Source: Siphonodentalium dalli (Eukaryota; Mollusca; Scaphopoda; Gadilida; Siphonodentaliidae). Taken from it: a stretch of DNA of 64,000 nucleotides. The notes below the pieces were generated by a model. It was given only the letters and a program-made list of their open reading frames with translations, made no database searches and was not told the origin of the DNA. The position numbers and the translations under genes were made by a program. Positions within the stretch are counted from its first letter, which is position 1; every line of letters begins with the position of its first letter. Below, piece by piece: positions 44,662-56,353 of the stretch. Where the stretch lies: assembly GCA_032622095.1 (NCBI GenBank), contig CP136068.1, forward strand, positions 184,518,796 to 184,582,795, given 5' to 3'.

Positions 44662-46370
44662 TAATAACGAACACGAGACATACATAATTTATAAACTGTT
44701 AACAAAAGATATCAAATCCAATACATGACAAAGATGACTCAGTGGAGTTTAAAAAGTGAACATAAAAACATTGAGGTAAGAATCTTTTTAAGGAATGCAA
44801 CTTTATTTAATGATAATAAACACATAAATTAAAATAACAAACATGAGACATACATGATTTATTTATAAACTGTTAACAAAAGATATCAAACTCAATACAT
44901 GACAAAGATGACTCAGTGAAGTTTATAAAGTGAACATAACAATATTAAGGTAAGAATCTTTTTAAGCATTACTAAACCGTTTAGCACAGTCCACTTCACT
45001 CATCCGATCATCACCAAACTTCATATTTATCTTGATATTGATCTATCAGATGAGAGCTATCAAATATTTTTTTAATTTTATAGGAAAATATGGTCGCCAG
45101 CGGCCATATTGAATTTACGTTATATGTTATCGCGTCATGTCGATATCTAGTATTACTTAGAAATTTCACCTTTCCAGATTCATAATTGCTCCATTGACTG
45201 TAACAGATGGAATTATTCCCCTCTTCGGATAGAGTGTCACTGAAACTTTATTTTGTCAGACTGTCTGTATAGTCACTGATTATATATGGCAATAATCTGT
45301 AATAAGATGTAGCACTATTTTATTTTATACTTACATGCAGTGCTGTTTTTATACAACAATTCTAATCCCCCTAGCTCATCATGTGATCGACCATACATCG
45401 TGCGAGGACCTGATTGAATTAAGGGGGGTTTTATGGATAACTTCTGTCCAGAAGCTAGATTATACTTATGACATTTAATGGCATGTACTAACGTGGAGGG
45501 TTATATATGCTTGAGACACCACCACTCTTCAATTCACACCAAGTTCTCAGCTGTCATATTCGGATATTAGAACCCATAGCCATGATATATGGTTTATTTT
45601 GTGTATACTAGTAATATTGTTATTTTCAGTACCTTTATATACCAGTACAGTACTGTTTATAACAATGCATATAAATTAATACATGTATATTGATTCAACG
45701 GATTCAGTGGTTTTGTCCATCAGTCTATCAAATTTGCGGGGAAAACATGGCCACAAGCAGTACACCCTGCTAAATTTCGAATTTGAATCAATTGGCGCAC
45801 CCTGCAGCCAGCTTTTATTGGAGAACCTTTTCACATGTGGATATTTTGGGTCACCGCTAGATGTGAGCCATATTTTGTTCTCAAACTGTCATTGTGAAGA
45901 CATCACTGCCAGAGTGATCTTGAATTTTACTATTTTTATGGCTAAATAATTTGGTTGATCCTACAGACGACACACCTTGTCCGATCGTCACCAGATTCCA
46001 CAATGATATTCTGGATAACCAGGGTGAGAGTAATCTAATTTTCCCGAATTTCGTTAAAAAACATTACCACAGGCAGCAATTTGGTATCTTACTGTTTGAT
46101 CCTCTTCTACATGACTGAATTGTTCAGCAACTGTACAGACATATCCCTCATCTGATAGTCACCAAACTTCATATTGATCTTCGGGCTGACAACTAGATGG
46201 GAGCTATCGAATGCTTTGAATTTTTTTGGAAAACATTGTCGCCAGCAGTCATCTTCTATTTTGGTTTTTATATACATGTATATCTCTTCATTCGGATAGC
46301 CAGTATTATGTAGGTACTTCAACTTTCCGCATTCCTGTCATCGTTTGAAATATAAAAATTTACCTGATAC
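44662..46370. repeat. Dispersed repeat region with 171-bp tandem pair
   Basis: 44672-44790 and 44843-44970 are two copies (CTGTTAACAAAAGATATCAA, ATACATGACAAAGATGACTC). They are followed by three to four diverged blocks with CATC-GAT-ATCACCAAACTTCAT and GGTCGCCAGC-type motifs (45000-45140, 45720-45910, 45960-46080, 46120-46260). Non-coding repeat. Confidence 0.55.
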
Positions 46371-46508
46371 ATGCACCCTTCAAAATTTGTTTCGTCGTAT
46401 CTATTTTAATGACCCGTATGGTAATATTGATACAGATATATTTGTCAAACATTTCTTTGTACAATATACAGGTATTTAGTTTGTAACTAAATCTAGAAAT
46501 ATATAATA

Positions 46509-47008
46509 GTAGCTGGTGGACCCGACTTCGTCCGGGATGTTCCCCTCTGATTTTCGGAGAATTTCGCGATTTAACCTTGAATTGACCATTTTAAAGGTGA
46601 ACATCATGTCGGGTCACGATTTGACCCGTCCAAAACACTCCCTGGACAAAAGTCACGACAAAAGTACCCGTCGAAATCCGCCCGGCTTTACCCGATTTGA
46701 CCTTGAATTGACAATTTTGAATGTCAAGATCAGGTCAGGGTCATGATTTGACCCACCCGAAACACTCCTGGGACAAAAGTAACAGTAGGTATTAAATTTC
46801 GTTGAAATACTTCCATTTTACCAGATTTGACCTTGAATTGATCTTTTTGAATGTCAAAGTCAGGTCGGGATCAAGATTTGACCCGTCCAAAATACTCCCT
46901 GGAAATAATTTCCCCATAGGTATCAAATTTCGTCAAATCTGTCCGGCAGTTTTCCCGGCCATAGCTAACAGACAAACAGACAGACAAATGTCCAAAATAT
47001 ATATTAAA
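46509..47008 (-). mobile_element. Helitron-like element, array 3 unit 1
   Basis: Same family as 13.2 kb: head ACCCGACTTCGTCCGGGA and repeated TTTGACCTTGAATTGA. The 3' terminus reads CTAC in place of CTAG. The 5' end at 47008 reads TTTAATATATATTTTGG and abuts the CTAG of the next unit. Confidence 0.6.
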
Positions 47009-47397
47009 CTAGCTGATGTACTCGACTTCGTTCGGGCTATATAGGGATTTTTTTTGTGATCGCCTCCATCTGGACAGTACCCAGTATATACAGCGTCTGG
47101 TCAAACTATTGTTCAATTGGTCCAGAAACATGCCTATATCAGCACGTTCGAGAACATGGTCCCACGTGAAATTGGACCCGTCCATATTGCTCCCGGGATC
47201 GAAGTAGTCATACACACAAATTTTTAGTCGGATCGGTCAAGGTCCAGAAACATGCCTATGAGCGATGTCAAGTTGACACGTTAAATACCAAATCCGAGTC
47301 GGATCAGTCGAGCAGTGTTAGAGTCTATAACACATACACACATGCATTCATGCATACACACATACATACAGACAGGTGTTCCAAAATGTATAATCGA
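47009..47397 (-). mobile_element. Helitron-like element, array 3 unit 2
   Basis: CTAG at 47012-47009. The 5' end is TCGATTATACATTTTGG from 47397, preceded by A on the minus strand. Contains CAGAAACATGCCTATA repeats as in the unit at 20.56 kb. Confidence 0.6.
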
Positions 47398-47739
47398 TAG
47401 CTACAACAATTATATGGTAGATAGTTCAGGGCCGACCTGATGCATGCATCTTAGTTTTCTTGTCTACTATGGTGTTAGGGGTCTTTCTATGATGCTGTCA
47501 GGGCAATCTGATGCCGCTACGAAAAGGTACCGTTATTTTTCTAACGTTGTAATTTTTGCTGTGTGTTGATAATCCGTGCGATTTGAGAAAAATCCAGTGT
47601 CTGTATGCTACCTTAACACCAGAATCAATCAAGTTTGTAACGTCTATTTTACTTACGAAAAACATAAACAGAAACTGAACTGGTTATCGCTAATAATTTT
47701 GTTTCCATTCAGATAAGTAGTTATTCTGTCATTGATTAT

Positions 47740-48750
47740 TTTATTGTAATGTTTTCCCACTGATGAGCTAATGGCTATAGCACGATAATTGTTCGGGTCG
47801 TCAGTAGGTCTTTTTGTTTGTGTATCAAACTAAGTATTGACTTTGACCAGTCGGGCGGATAAATTCCCGACATAAAAATAACGGTAAACAATTTCACAAA
47901 GTCGTCAATCAGTATGGGGACAGTTTTTTTAGTAAGTCATTTGAGATTTGGTCAGGTCCAACAGCTTTACCACGTTCCAGTTGTCTAATTACTTTAAGTG
48001 TCTCATCTGCCGTAATAGTTTTGTCATTTTAGGAATCAATGTGTCATTAATTTTAATATCTGTTTCTGTAAGAGTGAGTAGTTGAATTTTTGGACAGTAC
48101 AGTTTCTTAAAGAAGTCAACCGCATCGTCCGCGTTCGGGCCCTCAAATGTCGCTCTTTCTGTCGTGGCTTGGCTGCTATCTTCCAATAGTTATTCTGTCA
48201 TGATGAACCAACTGTATCCATGCTGGACGTCCCAGAAAACCCAATCGACCCAGTAAAGAATCCAATCAACTAATCATAACCTCCAAATTCAAAAAAAACA
48301 AACAAAAACAAAACAAACAAAACAAAAAAAACAAAACATTCAAATCAAATTCAAATCAAATAAATTATTTTATCACAAACCCTAATCATGAAGAGAAATG
48401 ATCGCCAGTCGTTGCCAAAATAAATTAGTCATAATCATCAGCCTGTTGATGGTGGACTGAAATCGGAAGAAGAAGAAGAAGAAGAATAATCTCGGGGGTT
48501 TTCAGTTTCCAGTTTATCAAGAGCGTTATAACGCTCAGCGTAAAATGTTTTGCGTTTGCTTTTTAGTTCCTGCTTATAATCTTTTTATCATTAAGGAATC
48601 TGATTCTTAATCTGTCATCATTTGGATGTTTCCGCATTTTTTTAATAGCATAATCAAGATATCGTTTTAGCTCTTTGCACCTATTATCAAAACAATTTCT
48701 TTCTACGCGGTGTGTATCCATGCTTAATCCTTTTAACTGAACATACATAT
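47740..48750 (-). pseudogene. LINE linker and reverse transcriptase N-terminal fragment
   Basis: LDYAIKKMRKHPNDDRLRIR (about 48660-48600) is a typical basic linker. ADDAVDFFKKLYCPKIQ (from about 48135) follows, and then, in a shifted frame from about 48005, TLKVIRQLERGKAVGPDQIS, the first RT motif. Later motifs are increasingly broken, and the catalytic DD box is not seen. Confidence 0.6.
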
Positions 48751-48988
48751 GTATTTACCTGAGAGATTATATTCACTAAGTCACTGGCGGCTCCAAGAGC
48801 GCCTTGTTTGTCACATGAGTAGTTGCTAATTCTGAAGCTGTTTATTTGTTATTTTATGTTTGGGGAAGTAATTGATTCTTGTACTTTATATGGACTATCC
48901 GATGTCCACTTGAGTTGCGTTATTTTGGTGTATTTATATTTGGGTGTCTTGCTAACTTTACCCATATATTGGTAGTTTAGATGGAGTG

Positions 48989-49388
48989 TTAACCCTTTAC
49001 CCAACAAACCGGCCAAAACCGGCCAAATAAAGCTTCAACAGCCTAAAATATCTTCGGTCTGTCTCAATAGAACCATACAAATATGGATATCATTGGAACC
49101 GGCTCCTTGACCACATTGTGATAGTTACAGTTATGCCCTGTGCCAATGCATTCTCTTATATATGCGAGTCGACCATAGGTCGCCTCGCATATATAAGAGA
49201 ATGCATTGGCCTAAAAAAAATCTTTTTTTAACACTTTTTACCATTTTTTCTTACATTCTTTAACAATTTTATAATTTGTAATGTGTTAAGCCAATGCATT
49301 CTCTTATATATGCGAGGCGACCTATGGTCGACTCGCATATATAAGAGAATGCATTGGCACAGGGCCCTTCTGTTGGGTAAAGGGTTAA
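48989..49388. mobile_element. TTAA-flanked piggyBac-like MITE, copy 3
   Basis: TTAACCCTTTACCCAACA start and inverted end, 400 bp, with two intact hairpin modules (GCCAATGCATTCTC arms) at about 49143-49211 and 49291-49358. It is inserted in the decayed LINE. Very similar to the copy at 58.08 kb, which is inverted. Confidence 0.85.
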
Positions 49389-50213
49389 TTGACAATGATC
49401 TGAGAATTCCGTTGGCAGTTTGACACAAAAGTAATCTATATCTAAAAGAGATCTATCGGAAATGATAGTATAATCTACTACGTTTGCACCCTGGTATTGG
49501 AAACTAGTGAAGTGGCCGAGACGGTCACCAGGGTCTTTGTCGTTTGTTATTCTCAAACCAGCACTCTGACATAAATGTAATAACTTCTACCAATTGTGTT
49601 TACACTGGTATCCATAATTGTCCTAGTGGTATCTGAATCTGCAAGATAATCGGTTGTTAGTGATAAGTGCTTGTCATTGTCGACTGTAACATTGTCCAGC
49701 AATTCAGCACATCTGCCGTTTAGATCTCCGCCATAAATAACTAATTCATTCGCGTCGTACTGAGCCAGCACATTTTCGATAGACTTGAATGCATCTACGT
49801 CTTTGTGACGAACTTTCCAAAAACTGGAATTAATTGGAGGTATATATACAGATACGAAAATTATATTGGCTGATTGGTTCATCAGCTCACCATTAAATTC
49901 AACATATATACCAAACTCACTTACTGTGAATTGTCTCTTTACATATTTTTTTGAATTTTGACTGAAAGTAAAATGAAATTCCACGCTTTTTCTTTTCGGC
50001 ATATTTCCTGTGTAAATGTATGCATTCACAGCCTGAAATTTCTATGTCAGAGTTTTCATTATGCCAGGTCTCTGCTAATGTAATGAATTCATAGTTCAGT
50101 ATCTGCATACGAAAGAATGGATCGTGCAGCTTTCTGCATAACCCCTGTACATTCCAAGATGTGTATCTTATTTTATCAAAGGTAGCTGATTCTGAAATAT
50201 TTGCATACACTAA
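49389..50213 (-). pseudogene. LINE endonuclease domain fragment
   Basis: Minus-strand frames overlap with one frameshift near 49950-50020. RYTSWNVQGLCRKL (Asn), ITLAETWHN (Glu), VSVYIPPINSSFW, VIYGGDLNGR (Asp, Asn), VVDYTIISDR and TEFSDHCQLTL (SDH triad) mark an EEP endonuclease of APE-type retrotransposons. Its end is interrupted by the TTAA MITE just after the SDH motif. Confidence 0.7.
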
Positions 50214-50221
50214 TTCCGACC

Positions 50222-51010
50222 AAATGAACTAAAAAAAAACAGGGACATGGTCATTATGCTGTATCCATGCCCTTATCGCCATGTCCGTCCCACATGTACA
50301 CGCGTACGGTCCCAATTGAGTTGATTGCATGGGTCCAATTAATATAGGCTACGTGTAAGTGGATTACCCATTATATTGTACTTATACAGTAATGCCCTAA
50401 TTAACCGACTCCATAACCACAACAGAATTATGGGTAACTTTTCAGGATTTAGTCGGAAATATGGCTTGTTGCCATTCATCGGAAAGTTTGCAAATGGTAC
50501 TGGAGCTAGCCATATATAAAAACAGTAATTGGATTTTAACTAACTTGTGTTACTAAAATGTCTCTAAAATAATTTGTGTAGCTCTACATGTATCAAAATA
50601 TCACGCAGTTCAAATCATATTATCATATCTACACTTCTCATATGATAATACTAATTTAAGCTATGATAATATAATTATGATTGAATATTGTTTAATTCAG
50701 TCTGTATGAACCCAAAACAGATCCTATTATACGCCTATAAGTTGCCATAACCTTATCATTTTCACGATTTTGGTTCGAAATCGAACCGGGCAACTTTAGA
50801 CTTCCAAAGACTTAACGTTACGTTGCAATGGATTACTGAGCACATAGAATGTGGGTATCACAATCAAATGTTGTGAAAGGTTTCATGGTGCACTGCGTAT
50901 TGTAAAGCGGCCTATTTGGTTGGTAGTGTGTGCTCCCAAGGAAGTTTAAGCACCGTTTTGCTGTACAGTTATGCAATGTACAAACACACAACAGTTGTAT
51001 ACATTTAAGT
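50222..51010. other. No gene seen
   Basis: AT-rich unique sequence leading into the 33-bp satellite. Confidence 0.35.
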
Positions 51011-51014
51011 TCTC

Positions 51015-52090
51015 TCTCGTAATATACGTGCGTTATAATAGTCGTATGCATTTAATCTACGTGTGTTATATGTATATACATGTAATATTCTTGTGATATA
51101 ATATGTGTATGGATGTAATCTACGTGTTTATAATAAGGGTACACATGTAATCTACATGTGTTATAATATGTAAATACATGCAATCTACGTGTATTATAAT
51201 ATGTGTATGCATTTAATCTATGTACGTTATATGTATATACATGTAATACACTGCTGATATAATAGGTGTGTACATGTAGTATATATAATAGGTGTATACA
51301 TAACGTGTGTTATCATATGTGACTACATGTAATATATGTGTGTTATAATAGATGACTACATGTAATCTATGTGTGTTATAATATGTAAATGCATGTAGTA
51401 TACGTGCGTTATAATTTGTAAATACATGTAATCTACGTGTGTTATAAAAGGTGAATACATGTAATACACGTGTTCTATAATAGGTAATTACATGTAACCT
51501 ACGTGTGTTATAATATGTAAATACGTGTAATCTACATGTCTTATAATATGTGTATGCATTTAATCTACATGTGATGTAATAGGTGTATACATGTAATGTA
51601 CTTGTGATATACTAGGCGTATACATATAATATATTTGTTATATAATAGGTTTATACATATAATATATTTGTGATATAATATGTGTATATATGTAATCGAC
51701 GTGTGTTATTTTATGTGTATAAATCTAATCTACGTGTGTTATAATAGATAAATACGTGCAATATACTTGTGTTATAATATGTAAATACATGTAAGCTACG
51801 TGCTATAATAGGTAAACACATGTAATCTACGTGTGTTATAATAGGTGAATATATGTAATATACGTGTGTTATGATAGGTGAATAAATGTAATCTACGTGT
51901 GTTATGATAGGTGAATACATGTAATATACGTGTGTTATGATAGGTGAATACATGTAATCTACGTGTTCTATAATAGGTAATTACGTGAAATCTACGTGCG
52001 GTATAATAGATAAATACGTGTAATCTACGTATGGTAAAATATATAAATGCATGTAATCTACGCGTGTTATAATAGGTAAATATATGTAAA
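51015..52090. repeat. 33-bp satellite, about 32 degenerate copies
   Basis: Unit TAATCTACGTGTGTTATAAT then AGGTGAATACATG, with many variants. It translates into a Y/I-rich repeat only by chance. Confidence 0.9.
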
Positions 52091-52189
52091 CTGCAAGCGT
52101 TTGAAAACGATCGTGTAAGTAAACACTCTTGACAGCAAACACATTACTTTCAGCGTACAGCGACTGGAAATTAGTTTGAACGGCGCTAT

Positions 52190-53045
52190 AATCAATTCGT
52201 AATTGATAGCAGTAATAGTATTTCTATTGATAGTAGTTCATTATGCGACGGGTGGACTAATCAAGTCGTAATTGTTACCAGTAGTAGTTCATTGTGCGAC
52301 TAATAATCAATTCGTAATTGTGATCACTACTAGTTCATTGTGCGACAATTATAACCAATTCGTAATTGTTACCAGTAGTATTTCATTGTGCGACTAATAA
52401 TCAATTCGTAATTGTTACCAGTAGTAGTTCATTATGCGACTAATAATCAATTCGTAATTGTTACCAGTAGTAGTTCATTGTGCGACTAATAATCAATTCG
52501 TAATTGTTACCAGTATAGTATTTCATTGTACGACAGTTCATTGTGCGACTAATAATCAATTCGTAATTGTTACCAGTAGTAGTTCATTGTGCGACTAATA
52601 ATCAATTCGTAAGTGTTACCAGTATAGTATTTCATTGTACGACTAATAATCAATTTGTAATTGTTACCAGTAGTAGTTCATTGTGCGACTGATAATAAAT
52701 TCGTAATTGTTACCAGTATTATTTCATTGTACGACTAATAATCAATTTGTAATTGTTACCAGTAGTAGTTCATTGTGCGACTGATAACCAATTCGTAATT
52801 GTTACCAGTAGTAGTTCATTGTGCGACTAATAATCAATTCGTAATTGGTACCAGTAGTAGTTCATTGTGCGACTGATAATCAATTCGTAATTGTTACCAG
52901 TAGTAGTTCATTGTGCGACTAATAATCAATTCGTAATTGTTACCAGTAGTAGTTCATTGTGCGACTGATAATCGTAATTGTGATCTGTAGTAGTTCATTG
53001 TGCGACAATTATAACCAATTCGTAATTGTTACCAGTAGTAGTTCA
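52190..53045. repeat. 46-bp satellite, about 18 copies, abutting receptor 2
   Basis: Unit TTCATTGTGCGACTAATAAT, CAATTCGTAATTGTTACCAG, TAGTAG. It ends about 120 bp from the stop codon of the receptor gene. Copies vary by short deletions. Confidence 0.92.
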
Positions 53046-53166
53046 GTGTACGAAAATTGACAAATTGATGTGTCACGTACATCACATATATCGAATGTCT
53101 TAGACTGCCCCAACAAGTTGTGAAAGAATGATTTTTGAAAAAGATTGTATTGGTCTTGACCACTTT

Positions 53167-54162
53167 CTAAATATGCCGTTCAGCATCAATTGTTATTGGT
53201 GTAGTCGAGCTCTCTCTCATTGGGTTCCACCCGGTGGCGTTGCATAACTCCCGCCGAAACCTATTGCTACTTACTGAGTATGTGAAACAGTTCAGACCTG
53301 TGTTAAATGTTATCCAAAGGAGTAGCATCGAATAAATTGCACGGAGCTGAACTGTGTTGAGTTCCTTATAATATGGACCTACGCCTAAAATCACCATGAA
53401 TATGAATGCCGGTAAGTTGAATACCAAGTATTGCACGGTTGTCGCAATCAGAATATAACTGGTTGAATTCGCGTCTCTTCGTTCGCTCGGGTTATTTTCA
53501 TCTCTAAACCTTGCAACTGCCATTTTCGTTTTCCGCATTGAAACAAATAGGGCAGTGTTGCCGACCAGGAGAATCGCGAAAGGCACAAACCACTTAATCA
53601 GATTAATCCAATTGGATCCTCGATCCACGAGAATTAAATACCATTGACTTCCTCCGTATATGCATGTTCTGTGAGGCCCTTCTCCGGAAGTTATCCTGCC
53701 CAATTGGTGAGTGCTCAGAGCAGCATTCAGCAACAGTGTTATAGTCAGTTCAAGTATCATTCTCTTTTTCGTTAGTTTTGGGCTGGATAAGGGAAACAAC
53801 ACGGCCATGGATCTCTCTGCTACCAAAACAGCAAGAATGCACGACGATTCTCCCGCAAATGCGTAAGATAAAAACCAGAACGTTACACATGTTAATGTGC
53901 TGATCGCCCGGACGTCAAACCCAACGATACTCGACACGATTCCGGGTAATAGGAAAACGTAAAGACCTAAAGTGTCGAAGATTGAGAGGCAAATAAAACT
54001 GATATACATCGGGGTTTTCCGCATCGCCTTCCTCTTGAAGACCACTATCACCAGAATGTTCCCGATAGTTCCAGCAATGAGAATCGCGGAACCCACCGTC
54101 GCCCACAACCAAGCTGCAACCAGTGTGATGTTATCAACGTTCCCACTTTCCGTGGAGTTCAT
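53167..54162 (-). CDS. Rhodopsin-like G protein-coupled receptor, paralog 2
   Basis: 331 residues from ATG 54162. An upstream in-frame GTG at 54174 is ignored because the ATG aligns with the start of paralog 1. Intronless, with seven hydrophobic segments matching paralog 1: GN in TM1, SIFDTLG in TM2, paired cysteines (TCV and RTCIYGG), ERS in place of DRY, VFNLPAF in TM6 and NCFTYS in TM7. NST and NIT near the N-terminus are glycosylation sites. Differences from paralog 1 concentrate in TM3-TM4, the second extracellular loop and the tail, which fits ligand or coupling divergence. The product is a plasma-membrane receptor; ligand unknown. The reading frame is intact, so the gene is probably functional. 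Confidence 0.9.
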   Translation of the reverse strand: MNSTESGNVDNITLVAAWLWATVGSAILIAGTIGNILVIVVFKRKAMRKTPMYISFICLSIFDTLGLYVFLLPGIVSSIVGFDVRAISTLTCVTFWFLSYAFAGESSCILAVLVAERSMAVLFPLSSPKLTKKRMILELTITLLLNAALSTHQLGRITSGEGPHRTCIYGGSQWYLILVDRGSNWINLIKWFVPFAILLVGNTALFVSMRKTKMAVARFRDENNPSERRDANSTSYILIATTVQYLVFNLPAFIFMVILGVGPYYKELNTVQLRAIYSMLLLWITFNTGLNCFTYSVSSNRFRRELCNATGWNPMRESSTTPITIDAERHI

Positions 54163-54350
54163 CTTCTGCTGCACGTGGAAATCCGTGCTTCCACCACACT
54201 GAGACGAGTGTACCGGTTGTGTGTAGAGCGCTTGGTTCTATACTCATGGTGGTCACTGACTCACCTGATGGGTGTTTCTATATCGCAGCTGTCGTATTCC
54301 CATGACAATATTTCAAGTTGTTCAGATTAATATAAGCCTGTTCACGTCGT

Positions 54351-54360
54351 GATATATAAA
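54351..54360 (-). promoter_or_regulatory. TATA box candidate upstream of receptor 2
   Basis: TTTATATATC on the minus strand about 190 nt upstream of the ATG, at the same relative place as in receptor 1 and followed in both by ACGAC. The surrounding sequence to about 54540 (AGGTAATTAGTGGGAATTGA, ATATGGTTATA) is conserved between the copies. Confidence 0.45.
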
Positions 54361-54673
54361 AGAAATAATTGAGACATAATTAATTCGCAACTTCAAGTAC
54401 AATCGAGAGTTGTGTATGTATTCTACTTGGTGTTAGTGGGTTGTAGGCGAAATCGACAAAGGTAATTAGTGGGAATTGACCACTGTATATGGTTATACCA
54501 AAGTGCGATATCAAGGGTTGTGTGAGTTTTTCTACTTCATGAGATTTATTGATTTAAAATATTGTTGGAGTTAGCATGCAGTGGACAAAAGCTCTTCCAA
54601 AATACTGTTGTTTATCATCTTTGATAACATTTTAACAGACTACCTACTTACATTTAACTATTTTCAAAACCAT

Positions 54674-54906
54674 GTCTCCAAGCCGTCTGGCCCTCCAGCG
54701 TTAAGGGTTCAAATCCACATGTCTCCGGTGTGGACTTTGTAACCTCGAAATATTTCTGTTGGAGTTGACAGTTACTCGCCGATGGCCGACGAGTTTTTAT
54801 TTTTTAGCCATTTAAATCACTGTTAGTTAAGGTTTCCTCCAGCACTAAAACTGGCAATGTCGTGATATGGCCGAAGTTGCTGAAACATTAAACCCCGATC
54901 AATCAA
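54674..54906 (+). mobile_element. tRNA-derived SINE, 233 bp
   Basis: Box B GGTTCAAATCC at 54706-54716, a degenerate box A (AAGCCGTCTGG) about 16 nt before it, and a tail ending in TCAATCAA repeats. Flanked by a perfect 10-bp target duplication TCAAAACCAT (54664-54673 and 54907-54916). The duplicated receptor 1 block has the matching empty site near 42998-43008 (CAAAACAATGGCGAAAT). Confidence 0.8.
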
Positions 54907-55019
54907 TCAAAACCATAGCGAAATGCTCGATATAATTTCCATGTATGACATCTGTAAATCGCCTGATATTAGAGTTAAGAAACTGACTTCTAATAAACAA
55001 GTACATGTATGACGATAGC

Positions 55020-55478
55020 TCGGCGGGGGGAAATAATTAAGAAAATGTTCACAAATTCGCAAAATTTGCAGGCATTTTTTGCAGGCATTTCGCTATACAA
55101 ATCTGCAATTTGACAAAAAACGGAATGGAGAAATGTTTATAAAATGCCAATGTACTACATGTAACTACATGAGATGTAAACACTATGTAGTTCCACCAGT
55201 ATTGATGCTATCGAATTTTGCCTGTAAATAGCATGGAATTTTCTAGCAAACATAAACATACAGGTATGTTAAATCAATGTGTTAGGTATCAACTTTACAC
55301 GTGGAACTGCAGACATGTTACTACTCATGTCTATGCATGTTTCCGTTCATATTCCGGCAACATATGGTTTTCTATAACCAAATGCCTGCAAAAACTGGCA
55401 TGCAAACTTGCCAGTGTGTGACCGCACCCTTATCTAATCTATATTTAGTATACGTATAGTAGATTATTATATATAGAA
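55020..55478. other. No gene seen
   Basis: Ordinary sequence with a short GCAGGCATTT direct repeat near 55067. Confidence 0.35.
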
Positions 55479-55617
55479 TAAACCCATAGTAGCCGAGAAT
55501 AACATATTTTGACCACGAGTGGAATTGTGGTTTTAACCACGAGCCTTTGGCGAGTCGTTAAAACCACAATACCACGAGTAGTTTTGTTATTCGCGGCTAC
55601 TATGAGTGTATTTTGTT
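55479..55617. mobile_element. Short palindromic hairpin element
   Basis: Arms of about 60 bp (CATAGTAGCCGAGAATAACA, GTGGTTTTAAC on the left) pair with the right half around a CACGAGCCTTTGGCGAG centre. Likely a small MITE; no target duplication is evident. Confidence 0.6.
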
Positions 55618-56233
55618 AATACCATAATATTATTCTTTAGTGTTGCTGCTCTGTTGCTACTCTGCTGTCAATTCTGTTCTGATTTATGCGCACCCAGTGA
55701 CCCATATATTTGAAGTGATCAGGAATGTGGGTAACGCGGAGCAATACATATTCTAGGTCATTCGGTGATCCGCAAATGCCACTTTCTGAGGCATCAATCA
55801 GCTGATACAAAAACAGGTTAATATTTCAATCATTGAAGATAACATTAATAATCTATATTTGATTGAAATTGCTTTATTTTCTCATATATTAATGACATAA
55901 AAACAATAACCAATTTGAATAAATCTTTGAATGAATCTATTTTTTTGTTCGGAAACAAAGTTCCGGTCAGTTAAAATCTAACTTGGGAAATTCGATCATT
56001 AAAGTGCAGTTTTCATTCACTTCCTGGTAAATGGATATTTACATTGTCAATCTGTGTGTGGTTGTTGCTGAACAAAGAAGATAAACTTCTCCCAATTGTT
56101 GACGGAATGTCAAAGTCGTGCATGTTTTCGTTGACAGTTTTCTAACTGTGTGTGCAGGAAAGCACATTGCAAGATGCAGTTTCTTTAGGTAGCACATTTT
56201 CGCTTCTTGTTGTGACTATTTAGCTTTCTTGAA

Positions 56234-56295
56234 ATGGAACTATGTCCATGGAATGATTGGAATTACTTGACCCTGGATCAGAGTTGTTTTCGGAG
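56234..56295 (+). CDS. Possible first coding exon (weak)
   Basis: ATG at 56234 opens MELCPWNDWNYLTLDQSCFR and reaches a consensus donor GAG/GTAAGTG at 56296 in phase 2. The sequence is not low complexity and lies between the palindrome and a tandem-repeat region. No following exon was recognised, so this is only a candidate. Confidence 0.2.
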
Positions 56296-56353
56296 GTAAG
56301 TGTTGACCTTGTGTTGCTCAACAGGAGTGAACACCTTTCGTGCCCTCTCCTTT

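Larger units (their letters stand above)
47640..50213 (-). mobile_element. Decayed APE-type LINE split by a MITE
   Basis: Minus-strand fragments in order: endonuclease (50213-49389), linker (48750-48560) and RT fingers (48190-47740). It is interrupted by a TTAA MITE at 48989-49388 and by A-rich and GAA microsatellites (48290-48345, 48465-48487). Multiple frameshifts and stops. Confidence 0.7.

Noticed and set aside
51000-53045. Regularly spaced repeats resembling a CRISPR array
   Set aside because: Units are directly adjacent with no unique spacers and no cas genes, and the DNA is eukaryotic; they are satellites.
53915-54112. Additional frames inside the second receptor gene
   Set aside because: Out-of-frame shadows of the intact receptor reading frame.
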